Of a stretch of DNA of 60,000 bases, positions 37,019-49,405 are shown piece by piece. The stretch lies in the NCBI RefSeq assembly GCF_030272615.1, contig NC_081411.1:215250654-215310653 (forward strand). The letters run 5' to 3'. Made by a program: the position numbers and the translations under genes. Numbering within the stretch: the first letter of the stretch is position 1; each line of letters starts with the position of its first letter. Under the pieces are notes generated by a model. The model was not told the origin of the DNA, searched no databases, and worked only from the letters and a program-made list of their open reading frames with translations. Source of the DNA: Cryptomeria japonica. Its lineage: Eukaryota; Streptophyta; Pinopsida; Cupressales; Cupressaceae.

Positions 37019-37040
37019 GGGGGGAGGGGGGGGTGGGGGT
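37019..37040. repeat. G-rich tract, possible G-quadruplex
   Basis: Runs of at least five G (GGGGGG, GGGGGGGG, GGGGG) separated by single bases lie directly before the 1.53-kb duplicated unit. This G-run followed by TGAATCAGTTG is absent before the second unit, so it marks the edge of the original sequence. Confidence 0.6.
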
Positions 37041-38552
37041 GAATCAGTTGTCTAATAACAAAAACCATTTAACGAACTTAATGCTTAATACCGGTAAACC
37101 AATTAAGTATGCCGGTAGACAGTGTTAACAGTAAATTGTTATACCGGTAAAGATTAATGCATGAAACATAAACATAAAGTCATCCACAACACATAACCAC
37201 GGTGGGAAACCTTACCCACAATCAGATGATACTACTGCAGATAGTAAGTGTGCATAAATGGGGTCTGCACATGCAGAAAGGCCAACAACCTAGAGCTCAC
37301 TGCTCAATCACAAAATGGGAGTCACACTGACTATAGTTGGATGGTTAAATCCAATAAGAATGTACTACACAAAATAGCATCTTCATATGCCAGATTCAGT
37401 ACCGGTGTAATGCTGATATGCTTCTACAAAAACCTAGCTTCACCTTCAAATGATGTCTTCATGTATAACTCTACTTAATCTCGCATATACCTTCTCACAA
37501 ATCCTTTATCACATTCCACATTCGATCTTACAAATAAGATCTTACATTTATACCATAACCTAAGACCAATTTTAGTAGGTCGGCTCTACAAGATATTACA
37601 AAAAACATTTTACAAATAATATAATATCCAATGCAATAACCGATTGAACATGTCGGCTTAATGCATTTACAATAATAATAAATCATCTCCATAGCGTGCC
37701 ATGCTGATCTAGACAAGATAAACCTGTCGGTGTAACCCTAGACCTATTTGCCGGTAAAAGCAAATATGCAAATATGAATATAGCAATGATTAATACTTCA
37801 AAACAAAGTGTCCACACAATGTCTTCGATATTACCAAGTGTCTTCCATATCATTCCAAGTGCTGGTGAACATTATATCCTGTCAGTGAACCATATACTAG
37901 TAACTATGCAATAGTTACTTGCTTACCGGTGAATGTTGTTGGATCTCCAAAGTGCTAGTGTTCTAGTAGGTGTTGACATCAATGAAAAAACCATACCAAA
38001 ATACCAACAAATTATGGTTGTTAGGATGTAATGGTTTGGGATTAGTTATTTATGGTTGCTTTGATGGATGGATTGAAATTGGACATGGTGGATTGTGGTG
38101 GAGGAGCAACATTGTTATATGTAGGTGAAGGTTGAGATTAAGAAGGTAAAACATTGTGGTATGTAGGTACAGGAGATGATTGGGATACAAATCAAAGACT
38201 CACAAAAGGAGGTATGTAATAATATTGATTAACAAGATTTCCCCTATGACTAATATTTTGTGTGGAAGTATCCATAATAGAATATCCAAATGTTGGCACT
38301 CTATCCAAGGATGCAGGCATAAGAATTGAATGATTGACTTGACTAGTGGGTTGAGAGTAACCAAGGACTTTGGTATAACTTTTGATTAGCATGATATTAG
38401 TGTTAGCAATATGAGCAAGGTCGTACAACAAATCAACACCAATTTTATCACTTTACACCATTCATTTTAATCCTCAAAGAAAAGGTATTGCCTCACTTTA
38501 TAGGTATTGTTGACTCATCTATTATTGAAGATTCTCAAATTCATTATCAATC
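37041..38552. repeat. 1.53-kb tandem duplication, unit 1
   Basis: This matches 38567-40086 almost base for base, with an offset of 1,534 over most of its length. It contains several TACCGGTAAA motifs and no convincing gene. A minus-strand frame of 79 codons (38431-38192) is conserved in both units and may be part of a decayed gag-like protein. Confidence 0.85.
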
Positions 38553-38566
38553 CAAAAACCATTGGT

Positions 38567-40086
38567 GAATCAGTTGTCTAATAAATCCAATCCAAAAACC
38601 ATTTAACAAACTTAATGCTTAATACCGGTAAACCAATTAAGTATGCCGGTAGACAGTGTTAATAGTAAATTGTTATACCGGTAAAGATTAATGCATGAAA
38701 CATAAACATAAAGTCATCCACAACACATAACCACGGTGGCAAACCTTACCCACAATCAGATGATACTATTGCAGATAGTAAGTGTACATAAATGGGGTCT
38801 GCACATGTAGAAAGGCCAACAACCTAGAGCTCACTGCTCAATCACAAAATGGGAGTCACACTGACTACAGTTGGATGGTTAAATCCAATAAGAATGTACT
38901 GCACAAAATAGCATCTTCATATGCTAGATTCAGTACCGGTGTAATGCTGATATGCTTCTACAAAAACCTAGCTTCACCTTCAAATGATGTCTTCGTGTAT
39001 AACTCTGCTTAATCTTGCATATACCTTCTCACAAATCCTTTTTCATATTCCACATTTGATCTTACAAATAAGATCTTACATTTATACCATAACCTAAGAC
39101 CAATTTTAGTAGGTCGGCTCTACAAGATATTACAAAAAACATTTTACAAATAATATAATATCTGATGCAATAACTGATTGAACATGTCGGCTTAATGCAT
39201 TTACAATAATAATAAATCATCTCCATAGCGTGCCATGCTGATCTGGAAAAGATAAACCTGTCGGTGTAACCCTAGACCTATTTGCCGGTAAAAGCAAATA
39301 TGCAAATATGAATATAGCAATGATTAATACTTCAAAACAAAGTGTCCACACGATGTCTTCGATATTACCAAGTGTCTTCCATATCATTCCAAGTGCCGGT
39401 GAACATTATATCCTGTCAGTGAACCATATACTAGTAACTGTGCAATAGTTACTTGCTTGCCAGTGAATGTTGTTGGATCTCCAAAGTGCTAGTGTTCTAG
39501 TAGGTGTTGACATCAATGAAAAAACCATACCAAAATACCAACAAATTATGGTTGTTAGGATGTAATGGTTTGGGATTAGTTATTTATGGTTGCTTTGATG
39601 GATGGATTGAAATTGGACATGGTGGATTGTGGTGGAGGAGCAACATTGTTATATGTAGGTGAAGGTTGAGATTAAGAAGGTAAAACATTGTGGTATGTAG
39701 GTACAGGAGATGATTGGGATACAAATCAAAGACTCACAAAAGGAGGTATGGAATAATATTGATTAACAAGATTTCCCCTATGACTAATATTTTGTGTGGA
39801 AGTATCCATAATAGAATATCTAAATGTTGGCACTCTATCCAAGGATACTGGCATAAGAATTGAATGATTGACTTGACTAGTGGGTTGAGAGTAACCAAGG
39901 ACTTTGGTATAACTTTTGATTAGCATGATATTAGTGTTAGAAATATGAGCAAGGTCGTACAACAAATCAACACCAATTTTATCACTTTACACCATTCATT
40001 TTAATCCTCAAAGAAAAGGTATTGCCTCACTTTATAGGTATTGTTGACTCATCTATTATTGAAGATTCTCAAATTCATTATCAATC
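38567..40086. repeat. 1.53-kb tandem duplication, unit 2
   Basis: This begins GAATCAGTTGTCTAATAA and ends TTCATTATCAATC, like unit 1. It has an 8-base insertion near its start, scattered substitutions, and the same minus-strand frame (39965-39726). Confidence 0.85.
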
Positions 40087-40800
40087 TTCTCCAATTGGTA
40101 AATAGGGACCCTAGGTAGTGATTCATCCACATCATAAAAATTATGAAGAGAATGGGGATAAATGATGCCATTCATTAGATTAGAGGAAGCACCAACATTC
40201 TCATGGAACAAGTGATCTAATTAAGGCTCTATATCCTTAGTGGTTAAACCTTGGGAAGCCTTAAGTATAAAAACTATTCTCACATAAATATTATATATAG
40301 GATTAATGGTAACAAAACTAATGCACAAAGGAGAAAAATTTTAATGCAAAAATTGAAAACTGTGATGAAGCAATACAATTTGTTGTAACAATGATCAATT
40401 AACCAATTAAATAAGAAATTTGAATTGTGATTTTTAATAATAAATTACTTTTAATAATAACATAACATGTCATAATAATCAGATATGAAAATGTACTTGA
40501 AAAATATGCAACCCACAAGTTAATTTTAGAATAATAATTTAGGGTTTTTGTAAATTTAACCTCTAAATTTATGTTCAATTCAATTGAAATTAACAATTAT
40601 GGTGAAATGGTGGGGCTTCTTGCCTATAGTTTCTACAATCTAAGTTCAAATCCCATAGGTTTATCTCTACCGTGTTAACAATGGAGCATGCTTTACCTTG
40701 GGGAGAACCTTGGAGAAATAGTGAGGCTTATTGGCTGTAGTGCTTACATCATTGGTTCAAACCATAAAGTTTTAAAAATAGAATCAATAACAAATATGAT
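40087..40800. other. no feature recognised
   Basis: A/T-rich sequence without a readable gene, repeat or LTR end. Confidence 0.4.
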
Positions 40801-42531
40801 ATTCTATGATTAAGTCTTTCTAATTGGGGAGGGAGGATGAGAAATGGGCGAGTGGGATGATGCAGGAGTGTTAGGGTTTCGGTGGCTAATGACTCAGGTG
40901 AAGACGAGGATAATGACAGCGTAGATGGTGTGGGAATAGGTCTCTCTCTTTGGCCTAGGCTTGTGTCTCTATCTCTCGCACAATTTGCTGTACGATGAGT
41001 GCTTGGGTTGAGAGAAAAGGGATGGGCAGAATATATGGGGAGATCAAGGGCCATGATGGCAATGGTATGGGTTTGGTGGCTTCAGTGTGCCTCAGGGAGG
41101 ATAGTTTTGAACCTCATCTCCCCTCTTTACACTGTCCTTGGCTTCTCTTGGTTAGGGTTTGGCACTGGGCTTTCATTGCGGGTTCTGACTGACAGTTTCA
41201 CTGGGTGGGTCTGGCCTTGCTTATGTTGGATGCATCCTTTTTTAGTTTTTTTTCTATCCTGGGTCATGGTTGTTTGTAGGTGAGTTGGATGACTGTGTTC
41301 TACGTAGTTTTTGGCTCTTCGACTCTAGGATAGTTCTAGGGTTTGTTTTCTTTCTTAGCTTCTCTCTCTACTTTCTTTCTCATGGGTTGTTTTATGAGGT
41401 ATCTATTGAGGTGGATTTGTGTCTTGCTTATCCTCCCTTGATAAGGTGCAAGTATAATTTTTGGATGGCTTCTCTCCTTCATTGATCTCTTAGGTCTTTT
41501 TCTATCATGGTTCTGGGATCAATGTTAAAACCCAAAGCTTTGGGTTTAGGGAGCCTACTAAAACATTGTGGGGTAGATTTTTTTGGCCTTGAGATATTTA
41601 TGATAACCCATGTTTTCTTGTTCCAATTGAAGGTCAAGGGATCCTTTTGGGTCAGTGCAAGAAGATGAGTCCACTTTTTGGCCAAAAAGTGGAAGTGTTT
41701 TCCCTGTTTTTCAGATTTTGTCTCACTTGAGCTTAAATTTTGAAACACTTAGAGATTGAATCTTGAAAAAAGTCAGTAATATAAAAGATAGCTCTCTGAG
41801 TGTACTTTTCAAATATGTAATTTATTTTAATACCCACATAATAAAAAATAACTTTTTGAATGAAGTTCTAAAAACTATGTTTTAAAAATGCCTGTTTCAG
41901 GACCATACCATGCATGTGTACGACCCACACTTTTTGACACAATTGAAATTATTTTCTCAAACCGTTTTGGGAAATGGTTTGTAACACACTGAAGATTGAT
42001 GAGCATATTTTTCTGTATTTTTTTTTCAAATATTTTTTTTTTAATTAATTTTTTAATGACCGTAATTATCTTTTTAAAAATTTGACGTGTACGACCCACA
42101 TAATTTGACGTAAACTTAGTATTTTTTGAATTTTTTTTTTTTTAAATTGAAAAGAATTTTGTGTAGATTGATGACATATAATTTTTTTTTCAAAATTCAT
42201 TAAAATAAATAAGTTATTAAATTAAGAAAATTAGTTAATATTTCAAATTTATGACCCTGATTTAGTATAAATTAAATGAAAAATATTTAAAATAATCAAT
42301 TTTTAAATTAATTTACATATTTAGAATCTAGACAGTATAATCTGAAATGGGTTTCAATTTCGTATAAAAATTCTTTGATTAAAGGCATGTAAACTATTTC
42401 ATTTCATCATATTTGTGCTTTCATTCATGGAGCTTTGAATTTGCAGGTTCATGTCTCAGGTGTGGCCATCCCAGGCCTATCCCGGGCCTAATCCCGAGGC
42501 AAGTGGCGGGTTGTGAATTCAAATTTTACAT
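40801..42531. other. left flank of the DNA transposon
   Basis: Bases 40801-41480 are G/T-rich with short chance ORFs. They resemble in style the stretch 52500-53400 on the other side of the transposon, as if both belonged to one T/G-rich repeat. Bases 41780-42420 are A/T-rich and contain a direct repeat, GTGTACGACCCACA at 41916 and a near-identical copy at 42087. Bases 42450-42510 are locally GC-rich. Confidence 0.4.
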
Positions 42532-42533
42532 AA

Positions 42534-42683
42534 CGGGCCCCCGTTTTATAAACGGGGGCCCGTTTCATTTTCTGCCCATTGGATTTAACAACGGGCCCCC
42601 GTTTTAATAACGGGCCCCCGTTATTTAAATAACGGGCCCCCGTTTTATAAACGGGGGCCCGTTGTTAAAATAACGGGGGCCCG
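42534..42683. repeat. left subterminal array: seven CGGGCCCCCG cores
   Basis: With F for CGGGCCCCCG and R for its complement, cores lie at 42534 F, 42553 R, 42592 F, 42611 F, 42633 F, 42652 R and 42674 R. Most are flanked by AA/TT, and spacers are 9-12 bases except one of 29. Gene A starts 150 bases downstream. Confidence 0.9.
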
Positions 42684-42833
42684 TTATTAAAATAACCGTT
42701 GCTGTAAAAAAAAAAAAGATTGCATCGATTTACTACAATATCATTGAAATCCGTACTGACAAAGATTTTTTACATCATTTGGCAGTACTTTTTAATATTT
42801 TTTACGCGATTTTTTGAAGACAAGTTTGTAAAA

Positions 42834-45800
42834 ATGGGTTCTAAGCAACGTCAAAAGAAAAAAAAGAAGACAATGACAGTGGACGAAATTCAAGCACAAA
42901 GAGAGAAGGAGGCAAAACGCCAAAGAGATCGAAGATCACAACAACGGCAATTGAATAACACTTTTGAAGCATCTAGTTCAGTGCCCGTTGTAGATGAGAC
43001 CATTGAAGACATCATGATGGATGCAAAAAATATAGAACCACACACGGGTATGACTGTTGATGCAAATGTTGATGTGGATGCGAATCCTGGTATGTTTTTA
43101 AATCCTGATGACTATGATGCCAATCAAATTGCTGATTTAAATGAAGCTGGATATAAATTTCATACACCAATACGAAAAGAAATAAAAATTGAAAATATTA
43201 CACCACCATCTCTAAAAGAAAATGAATGTAATTTGTTTACTATTGATAGCAATGTGCTAGATAATCTTAATGGGTTAGTTTCTTGGAGACAAATCAGAAC
43301 ACATGCAAACAGATTATATAAACAATTTTTCTATAATAAAAAGTTAGGATTCCAATGTCAATTAATGCTACAATTAATAAAAATGTTAAAAATGCGTAAA
43401 GTCATGAAAAAAATAGGTATTTATGCAAAACCAAAAAGAAAAGATGAATCATATAAGCAAGTTGTATCTACTGTTGCCAGTGCCATCGATTCTATAGGAA
43501 AAACAAGTCGATCTAAAGATAAGAATGCAGCACGTAGAGTTATAACGACTGCTATAGTTGACAAAATGATTGTTAATAAAAGAATGTTAAGTGATATAAG
43601 TGGCTATTTGAACTTACATCGTAGAACCTTGTCAAGAGCGGCCAAAAGAAGAGACACAATTGAAATTGATCCACTAAACCATTGTTGGAGTTTTAGTGGT
43701 AGACTTCAAAGGTCAGACATGAAATTAAATGATGAAACTAAACAATTAATTACAAAATTTTGGCATGATAACACTAGAGTTTCATCAAATGTTAGAGATG
43801 TTTTAAAGTTAAGGGTGGGATCAAAAATTCGTGATCCTCATCCAAAACATCTTCTTGACATGACTCAAACTGAATTCTTTAAAAAATTTAGTGATGAATC
43901 TGTGTTAATGAATTTACGAATTAGTCAAAGATCATTTGAAAAATGCAAACCCTGGTATGTTAAAATCAATAAACAAAGAATATCTTGTTGTTGTAAAACT
44001 CATGTCCAGTTTCGTTACTATTATGATGTTTTTCGATATATTCATTGTATGTTGCATGGTAATGATCTTGTGCAGGATTGTGGTGTTTATGTTCCACCTG
44101 AAACTATAAAAGATTTTATTGGAAGTTTATTTTGTAAACCACCTAATGAACAATTATTTCTTTCCAGTTCATGCATTTATGGTCTTTGCAATTTATGTGG
44201 GAACTATTCTTCGATAGGTGAATGTTTGCATGAACATGTTTCATTTGAGTTTGGACAAAAAATGGTTGATGTTAGGAGATTTAAAAATATAGAATACCCT
44301 CTAAAGGATGGAAAGATGGGGAAACGTTTAGAATTGATTATAGAACAGAATAGTGTGAATGCATTTATTAGTGAGTTTAAAACTCATATTGTTCCAAAAT
44401 ATGTGAAACATTCCCAACATGCCCGATGGCTTGATGGACAGTTTCGCATATGCAAGAACACATTTCCAATTGGAACAATAGTATCAGTTGTGGATTTTGC
44501 AGAAAATTATACTCTAAAACCACAAGAGGAAACTCAATCACAATACTACAACTCAGTGCAAGTGGCCATATTTGTGCACATTATATATAGACATGACCAT
44601 GACAGTACAGAAGATAACAGAAAAATTTTGAGGGAGTATCATTTCTATGTTAGTGATAATCGATTACACTCTTCAGAGTTTGTCCAACATTGTTTCGAGG
44701 TATTTTATGATAATCTTAAGGAAAGAGAAATTGACATGAAACAACATATGATATGGTCAGATAACTACACTGGACAATTCAAAAATGCAAGAATGTTTTA
44801 TTGGCTATGCAAAGTTCACAAGATAACCAATGTCCAACATTTATGGAGTTTTTTTGAAGCGGGACATGGTAAGGGGGAACACGATGGAGCCGGTGCCTGT
44901 ATAAAAAGAGCTCTTGCTAGAGAACAATTGAAATTCGAGGATGCAGTGAAATTCAGAGATGCTCGTGCAGTTGTAGATTGGTGCAATTCAAAGTTGTCAA
45001 AAGGATCAACTGAAAACTCTGCAATTCGACGTTTCTTCTGGTTGATAGAGGAAGATAGTATTCCTATTCGGCATGATTGTAATACCATCATTGGATCAAC
45101 TAAATGGCATTCGTTTAAGAGTTCTAATTCAAACACATGGACTATATTCACAAGGCAACTTGCTTGCTTTTGTCAGTTTTGTGTTTCCGGAGATTGGGAA
45201 TTTTGTGAGAATAAAGAATGGGTTGAAGAATGGCAACAAAGATCATTGACACCCATAGATGCAAATGATCCGCATGAAAGAACTGATGAAGATATGGATC
45301 AAATGTTTGCATCAAATGACTATGATCGCATTTCAGATCTTATACAACAAGGTAAAATTATTTTTGAAATTTGTTTTGATTTATTAAATAGTACATAAAT
45401 TTATGAAATCTTACAGTGTATATTTTTGTTTTTATTTCTCATTAAATATTAAAATAAAATTGTTTTGTGCACAGGACATGTCTATGCTATTGTTGCACCA
45501 GAGGACAATGAAGAGGGGACAGAGTATTGGTTGGCTCGATGTGTAGAGCCAAAACATAAGCTAACTACTCCTCGAGTAGATGATGATGGTTATGACTATC
45601 CAACAGGATCTGTGGTTGTTGTTGGCACTTGGCTACGCAAATATCTAACAAGAAAGAATGGATTGCCCGCATTTGAAGATTATGAATTAGAGAAAAAGAT
45701 TATACATTACTCACATTTGGTAGTGGCAACTAATATAAAATTGGATAGATATCGTGGCAGGCCTGCTAATAAACAATTATGGACTCTCTCTATGGAAGAG

Positions 45801-45860
45801 CACGAGACAATTATAGATGCTTTGCAAAAGAGAGAGGATGCAGATGGTATAATAGAATGA
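42834..45860 (+). CDS. Gene A: transposase-like protein, DFAENY / SDN / HGKG family (967 aa)
   Basis: Exon 1 is 42834-45351 and exon 2 is 45475-45860, joined across a GT-AG intron of 123 bp. I chose the first ATG (MGSKQRQKKKK), giving a basic N-terminus. Residues about 245-265 look like a helix-turn-helix (LSDISGYLNLHRRTLSRA). Cys-rich segments lie near residues 384-390, 447-466 and 777-791 (CFCQFCVSGDWEFC). The presumed catalytic core has Asp554 in VVDFAENY, Asp643 in WSDNYTGQFKN, and GHGKGEHDG with His678, Glu682 and Asp684. This is the pattern of an RNase-H-fold DDE/D transposase. Exon 2 adds a C-terminal SH3/BAH-like domain (GHVYAIVAPED, EYWLARCVEP). The same layout is familiar from many uncharacterised animal proteins (DFAENY, SDG..QYKN, SHGKG.CDG). 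No frame break is seen, so it could be functional. Role as the transposase is inferred. Confidence 0.8.
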
Positions 45861-46400
45861 ATATCAAGTAAGTTATAATTTGAACCCTTAATCCACCTCC
45901 CTTTTAAAAGTCGCGATGCATATTATATATAGTATTTTAAATCATGAATCATAATTACAAAATCTAATCTACTAAAATTTTGTTTCAGGTCTACCACAAG
46001 TAGAAGGCATCAATGAAAACAAAGTTATTTGTGCATACTTTATGTTTCATTTTGAATAATTACAAGTAAGTTAAATTTTTGTACCCTTAAGGCAAATCCA
46101 TTTGTATTTTAAATTCAATGTATTCTGATTATAAAAACTAATCATATGTATTTACTTTTTCTAGGTCTCTCAGAGTAGACTTGGCCTCAATGACTACTAT
46201 ATTGTTTGTGCATACTTTATGTTGTATTTTAAATTCAATGCATCCTGATTATAAAAACTAATCATATGCATTTTTTTTTCTAGGTCTCTCAGAGTAGACT
46301 TGCCCTCAATGACTACTATTGTTTGTGCATACTTTATGTTGTATTTTGAGAGATATAAATCCTTATTATTATAATTTAAATAGACTATTTATTTTATTTT
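45861..46400 (+). other. 3' UTR of gene A with duplicated intron-exon unit
   Basis: After the stop, candidate splice sites recur (TTTCAG near 45990, TTTTCTAG near 46166 and 46284, GTAAGT-like donors near 45869 and 46066). A unit of about 120 bp, beginning TGTATTTTAAATTCAATG at 46103, is repeated at 46223. It comprises an intron end plus a short exon ending CATACTTTATGT. A related but shorter exon sits at about 45990-46050. Confidence 0.55.
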
Positions 46401-46792
46401 AGATATGTCTTCTTGATTACATTTTGTGTACAATATACATAAATGAGAGACTACTGGTCAAATTTATGAATGAGATAATTATGTTTTAATCAAGTTCTAT
46501 TCATTATATTTGTTAAATGATACTTTTTGATTTAGAATATGTTATAATTATAAGATATGTTTCGATACTTAGTTCAAGATGTATGCACATGTAGTTTATC
46601 TAATCACAAGAACTATTTAAATAAAATTCCAAAAATAAAATTACAAGTCCACATAATGCCTATAAAGTTGTTTAAGCACAACTTCCATAAATAAAATTTC
46701 AAGTCCACATAATATATAAAGTATGCGCAAAATTTCAAGTCCACATAATTTCAAGTCAATATATATGATCTAATGTGCACATAATTTCAAGT

Positions 46793-47190
46793 CCACATAA
46801 TATCTAATGCACACAATACACATAAAGTATGCACATAATATATATGATCTAATCCTATTATGAAACTATCCATATATATAAAGTATGGGTGTGCACGTGT
46901 AAACAAATATGTAAAGCCCGTAAAATAGTACATATCAGAGCCAAATAAATAGTAAAATTTCAAGTCCACATAATCCATATAATATCTAATCCATATATAT
47001 GTCTAGATGGTAACATGATGTTCACTCCACATAATATCTAATGTGCACAAAATATATAAAGTATGCACAAAATATATATGATCTAATCCTATTATGCAAC
47101 TATCCATATATATAAAGTATGTGCACGTGTAAACAAATGTGTAAAGTCCATAAAAAAGTACATATCAAAGCCAAATAAATAGTAAAATAT
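46793..47190. repeat. 234-bp-spaced direct duplication at the 3' end of gene B
   Basis: The block starting CCACATAATATCTAATG at 46793 and ending AGTAAAAT near 46956 recurs at 47027-47190. The second copy contains the stop codon of gene B (47165-47167). Confidence 0.75.
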
Positions 47191-47220
47191 AAGTGCTATC
47201 ATCAATAACATCTCGTGGTC

Positions 47221-47742
47221 TCTTGTCCCCAGGACGTGGTCCAGATCCACCTGTCTCATGCTGTACAATAAAAAAATAATATTAAAATATTACTTGAAAT
47301 TAACTATTAAAAGAATCATTTATCAAATATAGTAGAATTCATAAATTAAGTTACAAACTTACCATATGCTCATCAGATCCTGTAGCAGTATCTCTCTTGT
47401 CCCCAGGACGTGGTCCAGATCCACCTGTCTCATGCTGTACAATAAAAAAATAATATTAAAATATTACTTGAAATTAACTATTAAAAGAATCATTTATCAA
47501 ATATAGTAGAATTCGTAAATTAAGTTACAAACTTACCATATGCTCATCAGATCCTATAGCAGTATCTCTCTTGTCCTCGGGACGTGGTCCAGATCCACCT
47601 GTCTCATGCTGTACAATAAAAAAATAATATTAAAATATTACTTGAAATTAACTATTAAAAGAATCATTTATCAAATATAGTAGAATTCATAAATTAAGTT
47701 ACAAACTTACCATATGCTCATCAGATCCTGTAGCAGTATCTC
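47221..47742 (-). repeat. three 174-bp tandem units, each one exon plus intron of gene B
   Basis: Units start at 47221, 47395 and 47569 and are nearly identical. Each holds a 3' splice site (TTATTGTACAG), 72 nt of coding sequence (HETGGSGPRPGDKR...SDEHM, 24 codons) and a GTAAGT donor. The 5'-most unit merges into exon 47794-47711, which shares the last codons. The 3'-most unit runs on into the terminal exon. Confidence 0.85.
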
Positions 47743-49320
47743 CTCTAGCAGTATCTTGTGCAGTATCAACACCAAATGCAGTGCTAGCTAACTCCTATAC
47801 AAGGTCAAATTCAAAGTGTCCAATTAAATCTTAAATTAAGAGTCAAAATAAGATCAAATTAAGTATTACATATTAATACCTCAAAGGATGTCGATGTGCG
47901 TTCAAATTGGCTCTGATCAAAATTATGAGGATAACCTATCCTAATGGTAGTGTCCACCTGCATACATGCATTTAATGAAATCATATTTAGTGAACATATA
48001 TATGTGTACTAAATAATTTCAAGTAAAGTTACAATATTGTAAGAGTTCATATTTAAGTTAAGAATTATAAGATACATACCATAGATGGTGTCACAATAGT
48101 CAGACCCTCTTCTTGATGTGATGTAGAGGGTCCCTCATGACCTGAATCCTGGAGAAAGAAGCATTCAATGTATCAACATGAAAATTTATATAATATACGA
48201 CGATAGCATATTAACTTAAAAAGATCTAGTACAATGTCTAGATAGAAATTTATACTATACCCCATAAGGTGTGCCGAGTTGTCTTCCAGTAGATGCAATA
48301 TTAACTCTAATATTAGGCGTAGTCCTTATCTACATAAACAAAATTTATTTAATGAAGTATTAGATTGTATAAAAAAAGAGATGCACTTAGTTTATACCTA
48401 TATTTAATAAAGTACATAAAAACATTGACATGTACATGTATATTATATATATCTATACCTGGTCAAGATGAACATCCGAGCAAAGAAAATCCATATAAGA
48501 TGTCATCATACTATCATCTGCTGCATCATGCTCATCTGGAACTGAAGTAGATCCTGCAGCAGTAGTAGGACCTACACACGTCTCATGACAACTCGAACAC
48601 ATATGTGGCATCCATCGAGGAGCAGATGCCATGTGAGCAGCTTGCTCACTCAGGTTCCCTGTGAGGGAAGTCAAAGCATCTAATGTCGAAATGAATGATG
48701 TATTTTGGACATCTGCAGGAATCGATGGAGCAACAAGTGGAACTATGGGTGGATCCGGTAGGGGATTATTACTCCGTGCCCCTAATCTATGCTGTGGCAT
48801 TCCACGACCAACACCCTGGAATGACTTAATATCAAAATAATTTGGTTTTTGGTTCATTACAAACTCACAGTATAATTTCTTCAAAAAATAAAAAGGGACC
48901 TCATAATTACGATGTGGTGGATAATCAAAAACCATCCACCATCTATCCCAAAAGTATCTAGCCATTTCTGGATGCACACACCACCTAATTGAAATTCTTT
49001 TCTGGTTAGGTTGCATTGGTTCTCTTGTTTTTGGGTTGGTAAAATATGGACATAAATGAGCTTTGGTTATTTTCAAATCTGTGATTTGTCTATAAGTTAA
49101 ACCATCGGCATAAAAATCACGCAACTCTTGTCGTCATCTATGAAATTGATCTAATTGAGAATCAACAGATCTAACTGACTCGACAACAGTTTGCATTGAT
49201 TTTGCAAACTCTACAAGATGGGGTGGCGTGACTTGCTCATTTTGGATAGCAGCAATGTTTTGTTCAATCACTTGTAGGTTTTCATTAATTCGTTCTCTTA
49301 AACGAATTTCATCCAATCTA

Positions 49321-49405
49321 GGGGGTTGTGGTGGTGGTGGTGGTGGTGGTGGTGGTGGTGGTGGTGGTGGAGGAGGAGGAGGAGGAGGAGGGGGTTGTGG
49401 TGGGG
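49321..49405. repeat. compound (GGT)n(GGA)n microsatellite encoding polyproline on the minus strand
   Basis: About 13 GGT triplets followed by 7 GGA triplets, inside gene B exon 1. The triplet period keeps the frame open, so length variation would change only the Pro count. The polyglycine reading on the + strand is a shadow. Confidence 0.85.

Noticed and set aside
41916-42100. GTGTACGACCCACA direct repeat as transposon terminus
   Set aside because: No inverted match was found near the right end, and it lies outside the core cluster.
47221-47742. Regular 174-bp repeats as a CRISPR-like array
   Set aside because: There are no unique spacers. The whole unit is repeated and contains splice sites and an exon.
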